Positions 48,801-57,065 of a DNA stretch of 64,000 nt are shown here, one piece after another. The DNA lies in the NCBI RefSeq assembly GCF_006516955.1, contig NZ_VHLG01000003.1, forward strand, positions 458,444 to 522,443. Reading direction: 5' to 3'. This DNA comes from Martelella alba (GTDB lineage: Bacteria > Pseudomonadota > Alphaproteobacteria > Rhizobiales > Rhizobiaceae). Position 1 is the first letter of the stretch, and each line of letters begins with the position of its first letter. The notes beneath the pieces are model-generated. The model searched no databases and was not told the DNA's origin. It worked only from the letters and a program-made list of their open reading frames with translations. Position numbers and translations under genes: made by a program.

Positions 48801-49199
48801 GTGGCCAAAGCGGAACTTGGAACCAAGAGAACCTGCCCCGATACGGGCAAGAAATTCTATGACCTGAACAAGGACCCGATCGTGTCGCCCTATTCGGGCA
48901 ATTCGTGGCCGCGGTCCTTCTTTGACGACACGGCCATCAGCAAGGTCCTTGAGAAGGAAGAGGAAGAAAGCGACGTCCAGGAAGTCGACACCGAAAACGG
49001 TGATGTCGAACTGGTTTCGCTTGAGGCATCGGACGACGACAGCCCCTCTGACAACATGCCGGACATTGATGGCGACGAAGATGATGATGTCGATATCGGC
49101 GATGACGACGACGACACCTTCCTCGAAGAAGACGATGATGACGATGATGACGATGTTTCGGGTATTATCGGCGTATCGGATGACGACGAGGAAAACTGA
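48801..49199 (+). CDS. FYDLN acid-domain protein (TIGR02300 family)
   Basis: 132 residues. The start GTG at 48801 gives (M)AKAELGTKRTCPDTGKKF, then YDLNKDPIVSPYSG, the FYDLN family signature with a CPxTG knuckle. GAGG lies eight bases upstream. Residues about 60-132 are almost all Asp and Glu with Ser and Val, so the C-terminal half is a highly acidic tail. The family is restricted to alphaproteobacteria and its function is unknown. An upstream ATG at 48759 is not chosen because family members begin at this Ala-Lys. In related genomes it is followed by tRNA-Ala and aroA; here two other genes intervene. Confidence 0.93.
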   Translation: MAKAELGTKRTCPDTGKKFYDLNKDPIVSPYSGNSWPRSFFDDTAISKVLEKEEEESDVQEVDTENGDVELVSLEASDDDSPSDNMPDIDGDEDDDVDIGDDDDDTFLEEDDDDDDDDVSGIIGVSDDDEEN

Positions 49200-49233
49200 T
49201 CGCGCATGGGCGTGAACAGATCAGGCGTTTTTG

Positions 49234-49260
49234 AAAACCCGCGCATCGGCGCGGGTTTTT
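49234..49260. terminator. Terminator of the FYDLN gene
   Basis: AAAACCCGCGC/GCGCGGGTTTT stem with loop ATCG and five T. The last T bases are also part of the stop codon of the convergent kinase-like gene, and the A-run would serve that gene. Confidence 0.88.
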
Positions 49261-49906
49261 ACATTCGGGTGGCGTGACGTCTGGCAAGTGCGGGAAAGGC
49301 CGTGCCGAAGCCATGACAACGGTTCAGTTGCGCGGCCAGCAGTGCGGCGGCGGCTTTCGGCTGGTGGATTGCCGTATCAATCTCGATATCGTAAAGCCTG
49401 TGAGCGTGGACCGCATCCTGCCAGGCAAGCACCGGGGCAGGGATCTCTCCACTGTCATCAGAGACGAGATAACTGTTGCCTGCCATGGCGCTTTGCCGGC
49501 GTCGGCGCATGATCTCGGCAAGCGGGCAGAAAATGCCTGCGAACAGAACCGGCAGCCCCGTGAGCCGGTTTGCGCAATCGTTCAATATGCCGAGTGGCTG
49601 GCTGTAGCCATCGTGATGGCCGACATCGACAACCACGTTGAGACCCTGCCTGCTATGGGCGGCAATCGTCTCATAAAGGGCCGCATAGAGGGCAGGAAGC
49701 CGGGGTTCCAGTGCGGGCATCTCGCCGCCGGGGCGCAGGCCGATGCCGGGCAGGAGCCGTTTCGGCAGTGTCTGCATGTGGCTGTCGACACCGAGATTGA
49801 TCCAGTCCCCGTCAAAACTGTCCTGTATGGCGCGGGCGATGCTGGTTTTGCCGGAACGTGGTGCCCCGTTCAAAATGACGATCCGGCCCTGCTTGTTCGG
49901 GGTCAT
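49259..49906 (-). CDS. Chloramphenicol phosphotransferase-like kinase
   Basis: 215 residues. The P-loop GRIVILNGAPRSGKTSIARAIQ and the following GDWINLGVDSHMQTLP match the CPT family (Streptomyces chloramphenicol 3-O-phosphotransferase fold). VVVDVGHHDGYSQPLGIL and CPLAEIMRRRRQ are the family's later motifs. Most bacterial relatives are of unknown substrate, so resistance is not implied. It starts four bases inside the end of the racemase-like gene (ATGA), so the two are coupled. Confidence 0.8.
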   Translation of the reverse strand: MTPNKQGRIVILNGAPRSGKTSIARAIQDSFDGDWINLGVDSHMQTLPKRLLPGIGLRPGGEMPALEPRLPALYAALYETIAAHSRQGLNVVVDVGHHDGYSQPLGILNDCANRLTGLPVLFAGIFCPLAEIMRRRRQSAMAGNSYLVSDDSGEIPAPVLAWQDAVHAHRLYDIEIDTAIHQPKAAAALLAAQLNRCHGFGTAFPALARRHATRM

Positions 49907-50547
49907 CGCGCCTGCGCAGCCTTGACGGCTGCAAGCAGGCCCGCCGATGGGCTGGTGAAAGCCCTCGGGCCCGCTGCGGTGCGTTCAGCTGCCGCCGCCA
50001 TGGTGGCCTGGGCAAGGGCCACATGGTCGGCGCCTTGCGCATAGGCCCTGTCTATCGCGGCGGCGATGTCGCCTAAATAGCCATCGAGATCGCCCGCCTT
50101 GCGCTTGTCCCAGGCGCCTTCGACGAGCAGAATTGCAAAGTCGCGGCCGGATGGTTCAGCGATATGGGCAAAGAGCGCGCGTGTTGGCTCCATCGTGGTC
50201 GGTGCGGCGCAGAGAACGACAAGGTTGCCACCGGCGGCAAGGGCTTCAACGGCCAGGGCCTCGTCGACGCGCAGGACAGGACTTGCGGCCTGCCTTGCCG
50301 CCGCGCTTGCCGGCCCAAGCGTCGAACAGGTCAGCAGGACGGCATCGGCAGAGCGTGACAGCGCTTCGAGCGCACGGGCCGCTTCGTCGCGGATCGGCGT
50401 GGTCAGCGCACCCTCTTCTTCGGCCCGCTGCAGAAGATCGGGACGCACCGTATGGCTCAGCGTCAGGCCATCGATGCCGAGCGCGGTTGCCGCCGCGTCA
50501 AAAACGGCGATATTGCTTTCAACGGTATGGAGGCAGGCGACATGCAT
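49903..50547 (-). CDS. Asp/Glu racemase-superfamily protein
   Basis: 214 residues. It begins MHVACLHTVESNIAVFDAAA after GGAGAAG; the frame runs open 103 codons upstream without protein character. ADAVLLTCSTLGPAS contains the C-terminal catalytic-type Cys of the Asp/Glu/hydantoin racemase superfamily. The N-terminal Cys5 may be part of the second site, but I cannot place it with certainty. Substrate is unknown. It is upstream of, and overlaps, the CPT-like kinase. Confidence 0.75.
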   Translation of the reverse strand: MHVACLHTVESNIAVFDAAATALGIDGLTLSHTVRPDLLQRAEEEGALTTPIRDEAARALEALSRSADAVLLTCSTLGPASAAARQAASPVLRVDEALAVEALAAGGNLVVLCAAPTTMEPTRALFAHIAEPSGRDFAILLVEGAWDKRKAGDLDGYLGDIAAAIDRAYAQGADHVALAQATMAAAAERTAAGPRAFTSPSAGLLAAVKAAQAR

Positions 50548-50823
50548 TTTCTTCTCCGCTCGAATCGTCAGTGACAGGTGAACGCTATAGCAGCGCGATG
50601 ACGGTTTCATGGCCCATCTTTTCGATCGTCCCGCAGAGTGGATAAACTTTCTTGCGAAGCAGAGTGCCTGCGTTTCGGCACTTTTTCCTCCGCCGATGAA
50701 TTTTTTGCGACGCAAGCTATTTTTGGGGCTTGCATCCGTCCAGAAAGCAAAGTAACAAGCCGCCATCCGACGCGAACAAGCGCCGGGCGGGTCGAAAAGA
50801 AACCAGCTTTCGATCTGTTTCGT

Positions 50824-50899
50824 GGGGCTATAGCTCAGCTGGGAGAGCGCCTGCATGGCATGCAGGAGGTCAGCGGTTCGATCCCGCTTAGCTCCACCA
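50824..50899 (+). tRNA. tRNA-Ala (anticodon GGC)
   Basis: 76 nt including encoded CCA. Acceptor GGGGCTA/TAGCTCC, D arm AGCTCAGCTGGGAGAGC, anticodon stem CCTGC/GCAGG with loop ATGGCAT (anticodon GGC), and T arm with GGTTCGATCC. It reads GCC and GCU alanine codons. It sits at the left edge of the accessory stretch that follows. Confidence 0.95.
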
Positions 50900-51420
50900 A
50901 ATTCCTTTCTCTCTGTAAAACATCATATAGTTTGAACCTTCCGGACGGGCTTTGACCGTTTTGGTCACGTCGCTTGAGCTTTTTCGCACCTAAAGCCCTG
51001 ATGTGTTTTGGCTATCTGGCATTCGGCAAGAGGAGCGGCGCGTTCATCCGCCGTTCGAGACCGGCGCGATTTTGGCGCAAACAGCGCTCTGCAGAAGAAA
51101 AGATTGTGGTCAAAGCCCAAGGGAGGCTTCGTCCGTTACATGACTGCAATGCGCCCCCATTTCCGACGTTCAGCGCCCTTCGTACCAGCTCCCGAAAGCG
51201 GACGCTATGTTTGCGCTCTGCACTGTTCTCTGCCTCACCAGCCGTCGCGAAACCACATACAATATATGCTTTGGCCAAATCAAAACGCAGTTTCAACCTC
51301 GCGGAAACCTACATCTTCTATATTATTCCTTCAAATAGATTGACACAACCTCTCATTTCCCCAAATAATATTTTCATTCGATCAAACAAGTACAGTGAAA
51401 ATTCGCCAGGAGGGCGGATT
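50900..51420. other. Region between tRNA-Ala and the exported heme-motif gene
   Basis: 521 bp without a convincing gene. Long open frames on both strands lack ribosome binding sites. The last 100 bp is markedly AT-rich and must contain the promoter for the following gene. AGGAGGG at 51408-51414 sets that start. No copy of the tRNA 3' end was found nearby. Confidence 0.5.
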
Positions 51421-53814
51421 ATGGAATATTTAAAACTATTTATAAAAATTTCTTCATGCATATTAATTTTCGGCTTATTTATTGCCTCTCAGGCAATAAG
51501 TGAAGTCGTGGATAAGCCGGAGATTTGGGCCCCTGAAATTCCCAAGGCGTTGGCGGGGCCTTATATTTCCGACCCGGCAGTAATGGTTCGGCTCGACCGA
51601 CCCGCCAGTGGAGGAGATTGCAGCGATGCTGGCCCTTTGAACTTTCAGTGCCTCGTGTTTAGGGACCGCCGTGCTACGATGAGTGCTGACGATCTCTCGA
51701 ACAACCCATTTATGCTTTCGGTCTTCGAGACTGTTCGTGACGTCGTCAGAAATGACCTCAAGGATCAGACCGCAGATCACCTATCGCCCAAATTCCTTGA
51801 TTTTCCCGGAGCCAAGATCGAACTGGTCGGTGTGGTTAACCGCATGGACCGGCAGTTCAACAGGGATATCGTGCCGGAGCGCGGCACGCGCCTTGCTTGC
51901 GGTGAAATAAGTGCGATCTATCGCTTTGCCTATCAGGGCGAGCTGAACAGCGGACCCGTGGAAGATCGGCGCTATCAGTCTCGCCTTCCCGTCACACTCA
52001 ATGTTGTGTTTCCTGCGCAACCTTGGTCCGGTTCGCCGGACTGCAGGACGGTTGCCGGCTTGTGGCGCAACTATGTCAATGCAGTCAAAGCCGGTGCGAC
52101 ACCTGCGGACCTCTCCGAGCAAATCGATCTGCTAGTTTCGTCGCTCCGCCCGGCGGATATAGACCGGATCGAATTGAATATGCAGGGTTCCCGCATTCCC
52201 GCGTCTGTCGACAAAACCGGCTTTGGTACGTTGGCGACCTACATTATCCGCGTGTTCCGGTGGCAGTCAGGCAACGACGGCAAGGGATATTGGGCGGTCA
52301 GCTATCTTTCGAACCAAATCGATCGTGCGCGGCTATTGGGAAACCCTAAGGGTGACGAGAATACTTGTCCAGACCGGCGCGGAAAAGCGATCTCTCGCTC
52401 GGCTCTCGCGAAATACCTGCTTGCCGATGCTGGCATAGCCGACGTCGATCTCGGGCTAGTTAATATCCCCGTCGAATTCCTCGCATGCAGGGCGGTTTCC
52501 ATCTCTCCAGGCGGCGCCAGCCGGTCTGCCAACCAGCCGTTCTGGAACGATAGAAAACATCCCATTCTGAGCGATCAGGAAATCACGGCCGCACTGGCTA
52601 GATACAGCAAGCGTCACCCCGATACCCTCAACTTTGTCGGCAATTCCGACGAATTCCGGATGCGCCTGAACGAGGCATCCTGTTCCGGCTGCCACCAGAG
52701 CCGGTCGATCGCGGGCTTTCATTTTCCCGGCGCCGACAGGCCGGGAACCGCAAGCGTCAATGCCATCTACCTACCCGCTTCCGCGCATTTCTTTGGCGAC
52801 CAGCCGCGCCGCGTCAAAATTATCGAGGCATTGGCATCGCTCATGGACGATAAGACAGTCGCCCGGCGCTTGGTGGCCACGAGCTATGCCATTCGTCCGC
52901 AAAACATCTACCGGGAGCTGAGGCCCTCAGGCAGAGACAATATCCAGCTGTTGGCCGGGTGGGGTGGCGCCTGCCTGATGGTGGCCCCGCCGGGCGGCCG
53001 GCGGCAATGGGGGTGCGATGGAAATCTGCGCTGCGAACCCGTTTTCGCATCCGTTAACCAGCCCGGTATCGGCATGTGCGTGGGATCACAGGCCGTTCCC
53101 ATGGTCGGCGAAGTAATGCAGTTAGGCACCGTGAGCAGTTCGAGGTTCGGTTCGGACGAATACCATAGAACGCCGAAAAATACCGATCCCGAGGATACGA
53201 CAATCTCGATCGATCATCTGCCTCCGCTTGCCACCAACGAATACATTAGCTCTCATCAGGAATATTATAAAGGAATCGGCGACCTTGACCGAAACCCGGG
53301 CGAGTCCGACGAAACCTATGCCCGACGTGTTCTCGAGCAGCAGACGGGCGGTTTTCCGGGCGGCGCCCTTCGGCTTGGGCAATGCCGGGACCTGCCCGAA
53401 GAAGCAACCTGCGGCCTGCTGGCCTCGACAGGCTTTTCCCGATGCATGAGCGACGCAGGCGGCGGCAAGCGCACGGTGGAAAGCTGTTTCCGGATCTACA
53501 CAAGCTATTCCGGTGTACGCGCCTGTGACCCCGCCAGTCCGTGCCGTGACGACTACATCTGCATGAGCCCGCTGGGATACACCAAGGAAAATGCCAAGAT
53601 ACTGTTTGATCGTCGCGCCGCAGCACGCAAGGCCGAGCAGCTTTCATTTCAGGCGAGCGACAGCAGGCGCAACTACTTCGCATCGACCTTCTTTGGCCAA
53701 GACATGCCTGACGACGCATGGTTGAACCGAGAAGATCATCGCGGCGTCTGTATCCCGCCTTACTTCGTTTTCCAGTTCAAGGCGGACGGCCATGTCGTAC
53801 CGCCTAATCCGTAG
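51421..53814 (+). CDS. Large exported protein with one c-type heme motif and cysteine-rich tail
   Basis: 797 residues, not recognised as a named family. A signal peptide (about 1-28, MEYLKLFIKISSCILIFGLF) directs export. A single CXXCH heme-binding motif, CSGCH (421-425), sits in NEASCSGCHQSRSIAGFHFP. The second half is rich in paired cysteines (CDGNLRCEPV, RDLPEEATCG, RACDPASPCRDDYIC), as expected for a disulfide-bonded periplasmic or secreted protein. A strong ribosome binding site six bases upstream fixes the start, although the frame is open to 50974. AT-rich start and codon use differ from the housekeeping genes. It lies 116 bp upstream of a GH75-like exported protein and is probably co-transcribed. 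Confidence 0.8.
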   Translation: MEYLKLFIKISSCILIFGLFIASQAISEVVDKPEIWAPEIPKALAGPYISDPAVMVRLDRPASGGDCSDAGPLNFQCLVFRDRRATMSADDLSNNPFMLSVFETVRDVVRNDLKDQTADHLSPKFLDFPGAKIELVGVVNRMDRQFNRDIVPERGTRLACGEISAIYRFAYQGELNSGPVEDRRYQSRLPVTLNVVFPAQPWSGSPDCRTVAGLWRNYVNAVKAGATPADLSEQIDLLVSSLRPADIDRIELNMQGSRIPASVDKTGFGTLATYIIRVFRWQSGNDGKGYWAVSYLSNQIDRARLLGNPKGDENTCPDRRGKAISRSALAKYLLADAGIADVDLGLVNIPVEFLACRAVSISPGGASRSANQPFWNDRKHPILSDQEITAALARYSKRHPDTLNFVGNSDEFRMRLNEASCSGCHQSRSIAGFHFPGADRPGTASVNAIYLPASAHFFGDQPRRVKIIEALASLMDDKTVARRLVATSYAIRPQNIYRELRPSGRDNIQLLAGWGGACLMVAPPGGRRQWGCDGNLRCEPVFASVNQPGIGMCVGSQAVPMVGEVMQLGTVSSSRFGSDEYHRTPKNTDPEDTTISIDHLPPLATNEYISSHQEYYKGIGDLDRNPGESDETYARRVLEQQTGGFPGGALRLGQCRDLPEEATCGLLASTGFSRCMSDAGGGKRTVESCFRIYTSYSGVRACDPASPCRDDYICMSPLGYTKENAKILFDRRAAARKAEQLSFQASDSRRNYFASTFFGQDMPDDAWLNREDHRGVCIPPYFVFQFKADGHVVPPNP

Positions 53815-53930
53815 CCGTTGGCGGCGAAGAAAGAGACGTCGCCAAACCGTTCTGAAAATCGAATTCATATCAACCAGTCAACTCTGGCCGTTACTATGCC
53901 CTATGCGCGCCGATACAAGTGGAGAACAAT

Positions 53931-54986
53931 ATGAAAATCGCATCAAAGAGCATCTGTGTGGCCTCACTTGTCGCCGTCTCCCTGTCGTCAGGCGGCAGCA
54001 TGGCGATAGGCTGCGATGACAAACCCTACAATGGGAAATTCGCCGATGGCTCGCTGATCATGACGACACGAATGAACGTCAATCCGGACGGAACGAGCGC
54101 ATCCTACACGGTTGGCGACCACGGCTATACCTATATCGCTAACGGCGTAAACCTTCACCTCGACGGTAAGAAGATCGCCTGTTCCATAAAGGAAAAAAAC
54201 CGGCTTTGTCGGAAAAGGTGGATCGAGGCGGAACGCGCAGATTTCCTGGCTGGCTCTCCCGAATTCTGTGTCTTTGCCCTAGAAGTGGAACCGATCATTC
54301 CCGGGACAAAGCTTGAGGAATGCGAGGAGAAAGATGCGGGCGGCCGCTACATCGTTGGAAACGGCAAGGGGCGCCCCAAGCTAGGGAAGCTGGTTCCTCA
54401 CAGTATCAACGGAGACGTTCAGACCTATGTCTCGACAACGGCCCTGACGCACATCGTTGATGGCAAAGTCGTCTCGATCGACGCCGCAACAGTGCCTGGC
54501 CTTGTCGTGCCCAAGGGGAAATCGTCCTTGCTCGGATCGGTTGCCTGGGTTCGGTACGGTGACCACAGTGTTTTCGCGATCGTAACGGATATCGGACCCG
54601 GCTTTGGAGAAGGGTCCATAGCCCTCCATGAAATGCTGCGATACGGCGCACTTCAGAGCAAGCGCCCGATCGGCCCGATCTCTAGGGAGCAGCGATGCAC
54701 TAAAGCTGAGACCAATCTCAAGGCGCCATATCAATCACGGCCGGACTACGGGGACGACGACAAGTGCAGGAAGGGACATAAGCCGAAAGGCGGCACGGAT
54801 ATCCGCGCCTACGGCGGTATCAAGAGCGGGGTGACATCGATCATTCTTCCCCTCAAACCAGAGATGAATGGCCGCACCGTTCGGGCAAATCTGAACACTC
54901 TTTCTCTAAGAGAGATCGCTGACACAGCAGGCTACAGCGAGGAAAAGCTAAGGCAGATGGCTGCGTGTGGTGCCAGGGTGCAGTGA
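53931..54986 (+). CDS. Exported protein resembling GH75 chitosanases
   Basis: 351 residues with a signal peptide (about 1-26). Near residue 190, VPGLVVPKGKSSLLGSVAWV begins a stretch that continues FAIVTDIGPGFGEGSIALHEML. Asp220 and Glu227 there match the acid pair in the GEGS region of bacterial family 75 chitosanases, though at a shorter spacing than the fungal enzymes. The N-terminal 180 residues with six cysteines (CSIKEKNRLCRKR, EFCVFALEVE) are not recognised. GTGGAGA before the ATG at 53931 sets the start. Activity on chitosan or another polysaccharide is a hypothesis. Next to the heme-motif protein, it may be part of a secreted polymer-degrading or envelope system. Confidence 0.6.
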   Translation: MKIASKSICVASLVAVSLSSGGSMAIGCDDKPYNGKFADGSLIMTTRMNVNPDGTSASYTVGDHGYTYIANGVNLHLDGKKIACSIKEKNRLCRKRWIEAERADFLAGSPEFCVFALEVEPIIPGTKLEECEEKDAGGRYIVGNGKGRPKLGKLVPHSINGDVQTYVSTTALTHIVDGKVVSIDAATVPGLVVPKGKSSLLGSVAWVRYGDHSVFAIVTDIGPGFGEGSIALHEMLRYGALQSKRPIGPISREQRCTKAETNLKAPYQSRPDYGDDDKCRKGHKPKGGTDIRAYGGIKSGVTSIILPLKPEMNGRTVRANLNTLSLREIADTAGYSEEKLRQMAACGARVQ

Positions 54987-55199
54987 TCGGAACCTCCTGA
55001 TTGCGAACTAGATCAGCACCGTGGACAGCGGTTGATAGATGCCTTTCTGATGTGCAGACCATGACCGCTTTCGTCGGGCTCAAACCGAAAGCTGCCAGTC
55101 CGCTCCCGGCCCCTTAGCCGTCGTTCAAATCTGAAACCTTGAAGCCCGCTTTGCGCTTATTAAATCGGGCGATACGTTAGGCATGAGCCCGCAAGAGAT

Positions 55200-55402
55200 C
55201 CGTATTCGTGACCTGATCCCCGTCGTCTTTCCTCCAGCCATTGGGAGAATTCGAGGGGCGATTTTTGGTCTTGTGCGGCTTGTTTTCCCCACGCTATTTT
55301 CATTGCGAATTCGTTGGCTGTGATGTTGTCCGGCGATGCGTGTGGTCTTTCTCCGTCGTCGTCGTGCCATGCGTGGATTTCTGCGCGTGCGTGTTTAATT
55401 TC
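55200..55402 (-). pseudogene. Decayed transposase C-terminus (IS3-like)
   Basis: On the minus strand HARAEIHAWHDDDGERPHAS, then DNITANEFAMKIAW, matches the C-terminal end of IS3-type integrase cores (EAWRxDYNxxRPHSSLGxxTPxEFA) with several changed residues (WHDDDGE for WRxDYNx). No N-terminal domains or DDE catalytic core remain and no terminal repeats are visible. It is a remnant at the right edge of the accessory stretch. Confidence 0.55.
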
Positions 55403-56180
55403 CCGATGGTGCCGGACTGATGGTTGGTTGGTGCCGGACAAACCAGGCGCCCCAGAACAGGCTGGCGAAAAAGCGTAAAGGGGCGCTGAAGCCCGCATCG
55501 TTCAAAAGGCTGGCGAGCGCATCCTCGGAGCGGGGCGGCTCGGCGCCCTTCAGGATGCGCGCCATCTTCTCCTGAATTTCCGCATCGCCAGCGCCATGCA
55601 TGCGCCAGCGATTGGCCCAGGCGGCCATGAAAAGGGGCTCTGAGCCATAGGCGCGGGCATTGCCGGCGATGATCATGGGGGCTTCCGGCTTCAGCCTTGC
55701 GGCGATGTCGCGCAATAAGGCGCGCTTGGCCGCATCGCCTGGAAGGTGGTGGATCACGCCGATCATGATTGCTGCATCGAAGGGCTGCGATTGCGGCAGG
55801 TCGCAAACCAGTCCTTCGACGAAGCTGACCCGTTTGCCGAGGTTCTCCCCGGCAATCTGTCGCTTCGCCAGTTCAAGCATTGGCGGTGAGGGATCAACCG
55901 CGACAAAGGACCAGTGCGGCTCCAATGCTGCGGCCGCTGTGATCTCGCCCGCAGTGCCGCCAGCGCCAACCACCAGCAGGCGCGCTTGTTTACCTGGCGC
56001 CAGCGCGGCGGACAGCATGCAGGCTGACAAGGCATGGCAGGCATCGTAGCCAGCCAGCGCAATACGGCTCTGGCGGGCATATTCTCCGGCGCGATCAGCA
56101 TCGAATTTGGCGGCGGGGAATTTGGCGGCGGGTGTCTGGCTCACGGGGACGCTCCTGATCTCAAGGGTTCTGGTGTGCAT
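55395..56180 (-). CDS. SAM-dependent methyltransferase, possibly with altered C-terminus
   Basis: 261 residues. The class I fold is shown by ARLLVVGAGGTAGEITAAAA (motif I), FVAVDPSPPMLELAKRQI (motif II acid) and FDAAIMIGVIHHLPGDAAKR. GGAGGAAAC immediately precedes the ATG. The last six residues (PAPSGN) run into the transposase remnant across a 10-bp direct repeat GGTGCCGGAC (55408-55417, 55430-55439), so the natural C-terminus may be lost. It is divergent from an AraC regulator with a 47-bp gap. Substrate is unknown. Confidence 0.85.
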   Translation of the reverse strand: MHTRTLEIRSVPVSQTPAAKFPAAKFDADRAGEYARQSRIALAGYDACHALSACMLSAALAPGKQARLLVVGAGGTAGEITAAAALEPHWSFVAVDPSPPMLELAKRQIAGENLGKRVSFVEGLVCDLPQSQPFDAAIMIGVIHHLPGDAAKRALLRDIAARLKPEAPMIIAGNARAYGSEPLFMAAWANRWRMHGAGDAEIQEKMARILKGAEPPRSEDALASLLNDAGFSAPLRFFASLFWGAWFVRHQPTISPAPSGN

Positions 56181-56227
56181 GTTTCCTCCAGGGTAGAGTA
56201 TTTTGAGCCAGGATATTGTGAGAATGC

Positions 56228-56998
56228 ATGATCGAACGTTCTGAAATGCGAGAAAGATATGATCGGTTGTCGGCCTTCCTGAAGGCCTTTGCGCTCAGTG
56301 CCTCCTATCTGGAGGCGGCGGACGAGGCCAATCTTCTGATTGTCGACACGCTCGGGGAGGGGTACCCGACGGAACTCGTCTATCGTGCCCGATCTTCCGG
56401 GCCTCTGCCTGAGGGCGCACATCTGCTTGCTGCCGCGCGGGTGGAATTCGGCGGCAGTGCCAATCCTCTGATTGGTGCGCTGCCGGATCAGCTATGCTTT
56501 TCTCTGGCCGGGGCGCCGCAGCTTTACGGATTGTCCGAGCTGATCGTGGCGGAGGTTGCGACGGCCCGTTGTGGCGGCGGAACGATCAAGGCGCGTCTAT
56601 GCGAGGTCATTGTCGTTCTTGCGATCAGAAGAGCGATTGCGATTGGCACGGTCAATGCGGGTCTGCTGGCCGGTCTGGCGCATCCCGCGCTCCACAAGAG
56701 CCTCGTTGCCATGCATGATGCGCCAGAGCGGCGATGGCTGGTGTCAGACCTTGCCGCCATCGCCGGCATGTCACGCGGGACATTCACATCGCTTTTCAGC
56801 ATGGTCGTGGGTGAAACGCCAGCGGCCTATCTGAATGGCTGGCGTCTGGCGCTCGGGCGTGCCGAATTGCTGTCGGGGCGCAGCGTCAAGACGGCCGCAG
56901 CCCGTGTCGGCTTTGGCAGTGCGGCGGCATTCTCCCGCGCGTTCACCCGCAAATACGGCTATCCGCCAGGTCGCACAGTGGCAGACGGGGTATTGTGA
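56228..56998 (+). CDS. AraC-family transcriptional regulator
   Basis: 256 residues. The C-terminal two-helix-turn-helix domain has WLVSDLAAIAGMSRGTFTSLF and VKTAAARVGFGSAAAFSRAFTRKYGYPPG. The N-terminal part is a cupin-type sensor (AraC_binding/cupin_6-like) with GPLPEGAHLLAAARVEFGG. It probably regulates the divergent methyltransferase gene; their starts are 47 bp apart, so promoters overlap. Inducer is unknown. Confidence 0.9.
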   Translation: MIERSEMRERYDRLSAFLKAFALSASYLEAADEANLLIVDTLGEGYPTELVYRARSSGPLPEGAHLLAAARVEFGGSANPLIGALPDQLCFSLAGAPQLYGLSELIVAEVATARCGGGTIKARLCEVIVVLAIRRAIAIGTVNAGLLAGLAHPALHKSLVAMHDAPERRWLVSDLAAIAGMSRGTFTSLFSMVVGETPAAYLNGWRLALGRAELLSGRSVKTAAARVGFGSAAAFSRAFTRKYGYPPGRTVADGVL

Positions 56999-57065
56999 TC
57001 CGGCCGGCAGTGCAGGCGTCTTTCTGTCGTCTGGCAAGGCCTGCTTTGGCCGCCGGTTTTCTGTC

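Noticed and set aside
49259..49906. CPT-like gene as an antibiotic resistance determinant
   Set aside because: The family has many members without resistance function and there is no resistance context; the sequence alone does not support the claim.
50900..51340. Open frames on both strands after tRNA-Ala, including the upstream extension of the heme-motif gene
   Set aside because: A strong ribosome binding site and signal peptide place the real start at 51421; the upstream parts have no homology-like features.
54987..55200. Search for an attachment-site repeat of the tRNA-Ala 3' end
   Set aside because: No copy of the TTCGATCCCGCTTAGCTCC stretch was found downstream in this window, so no att site is called.
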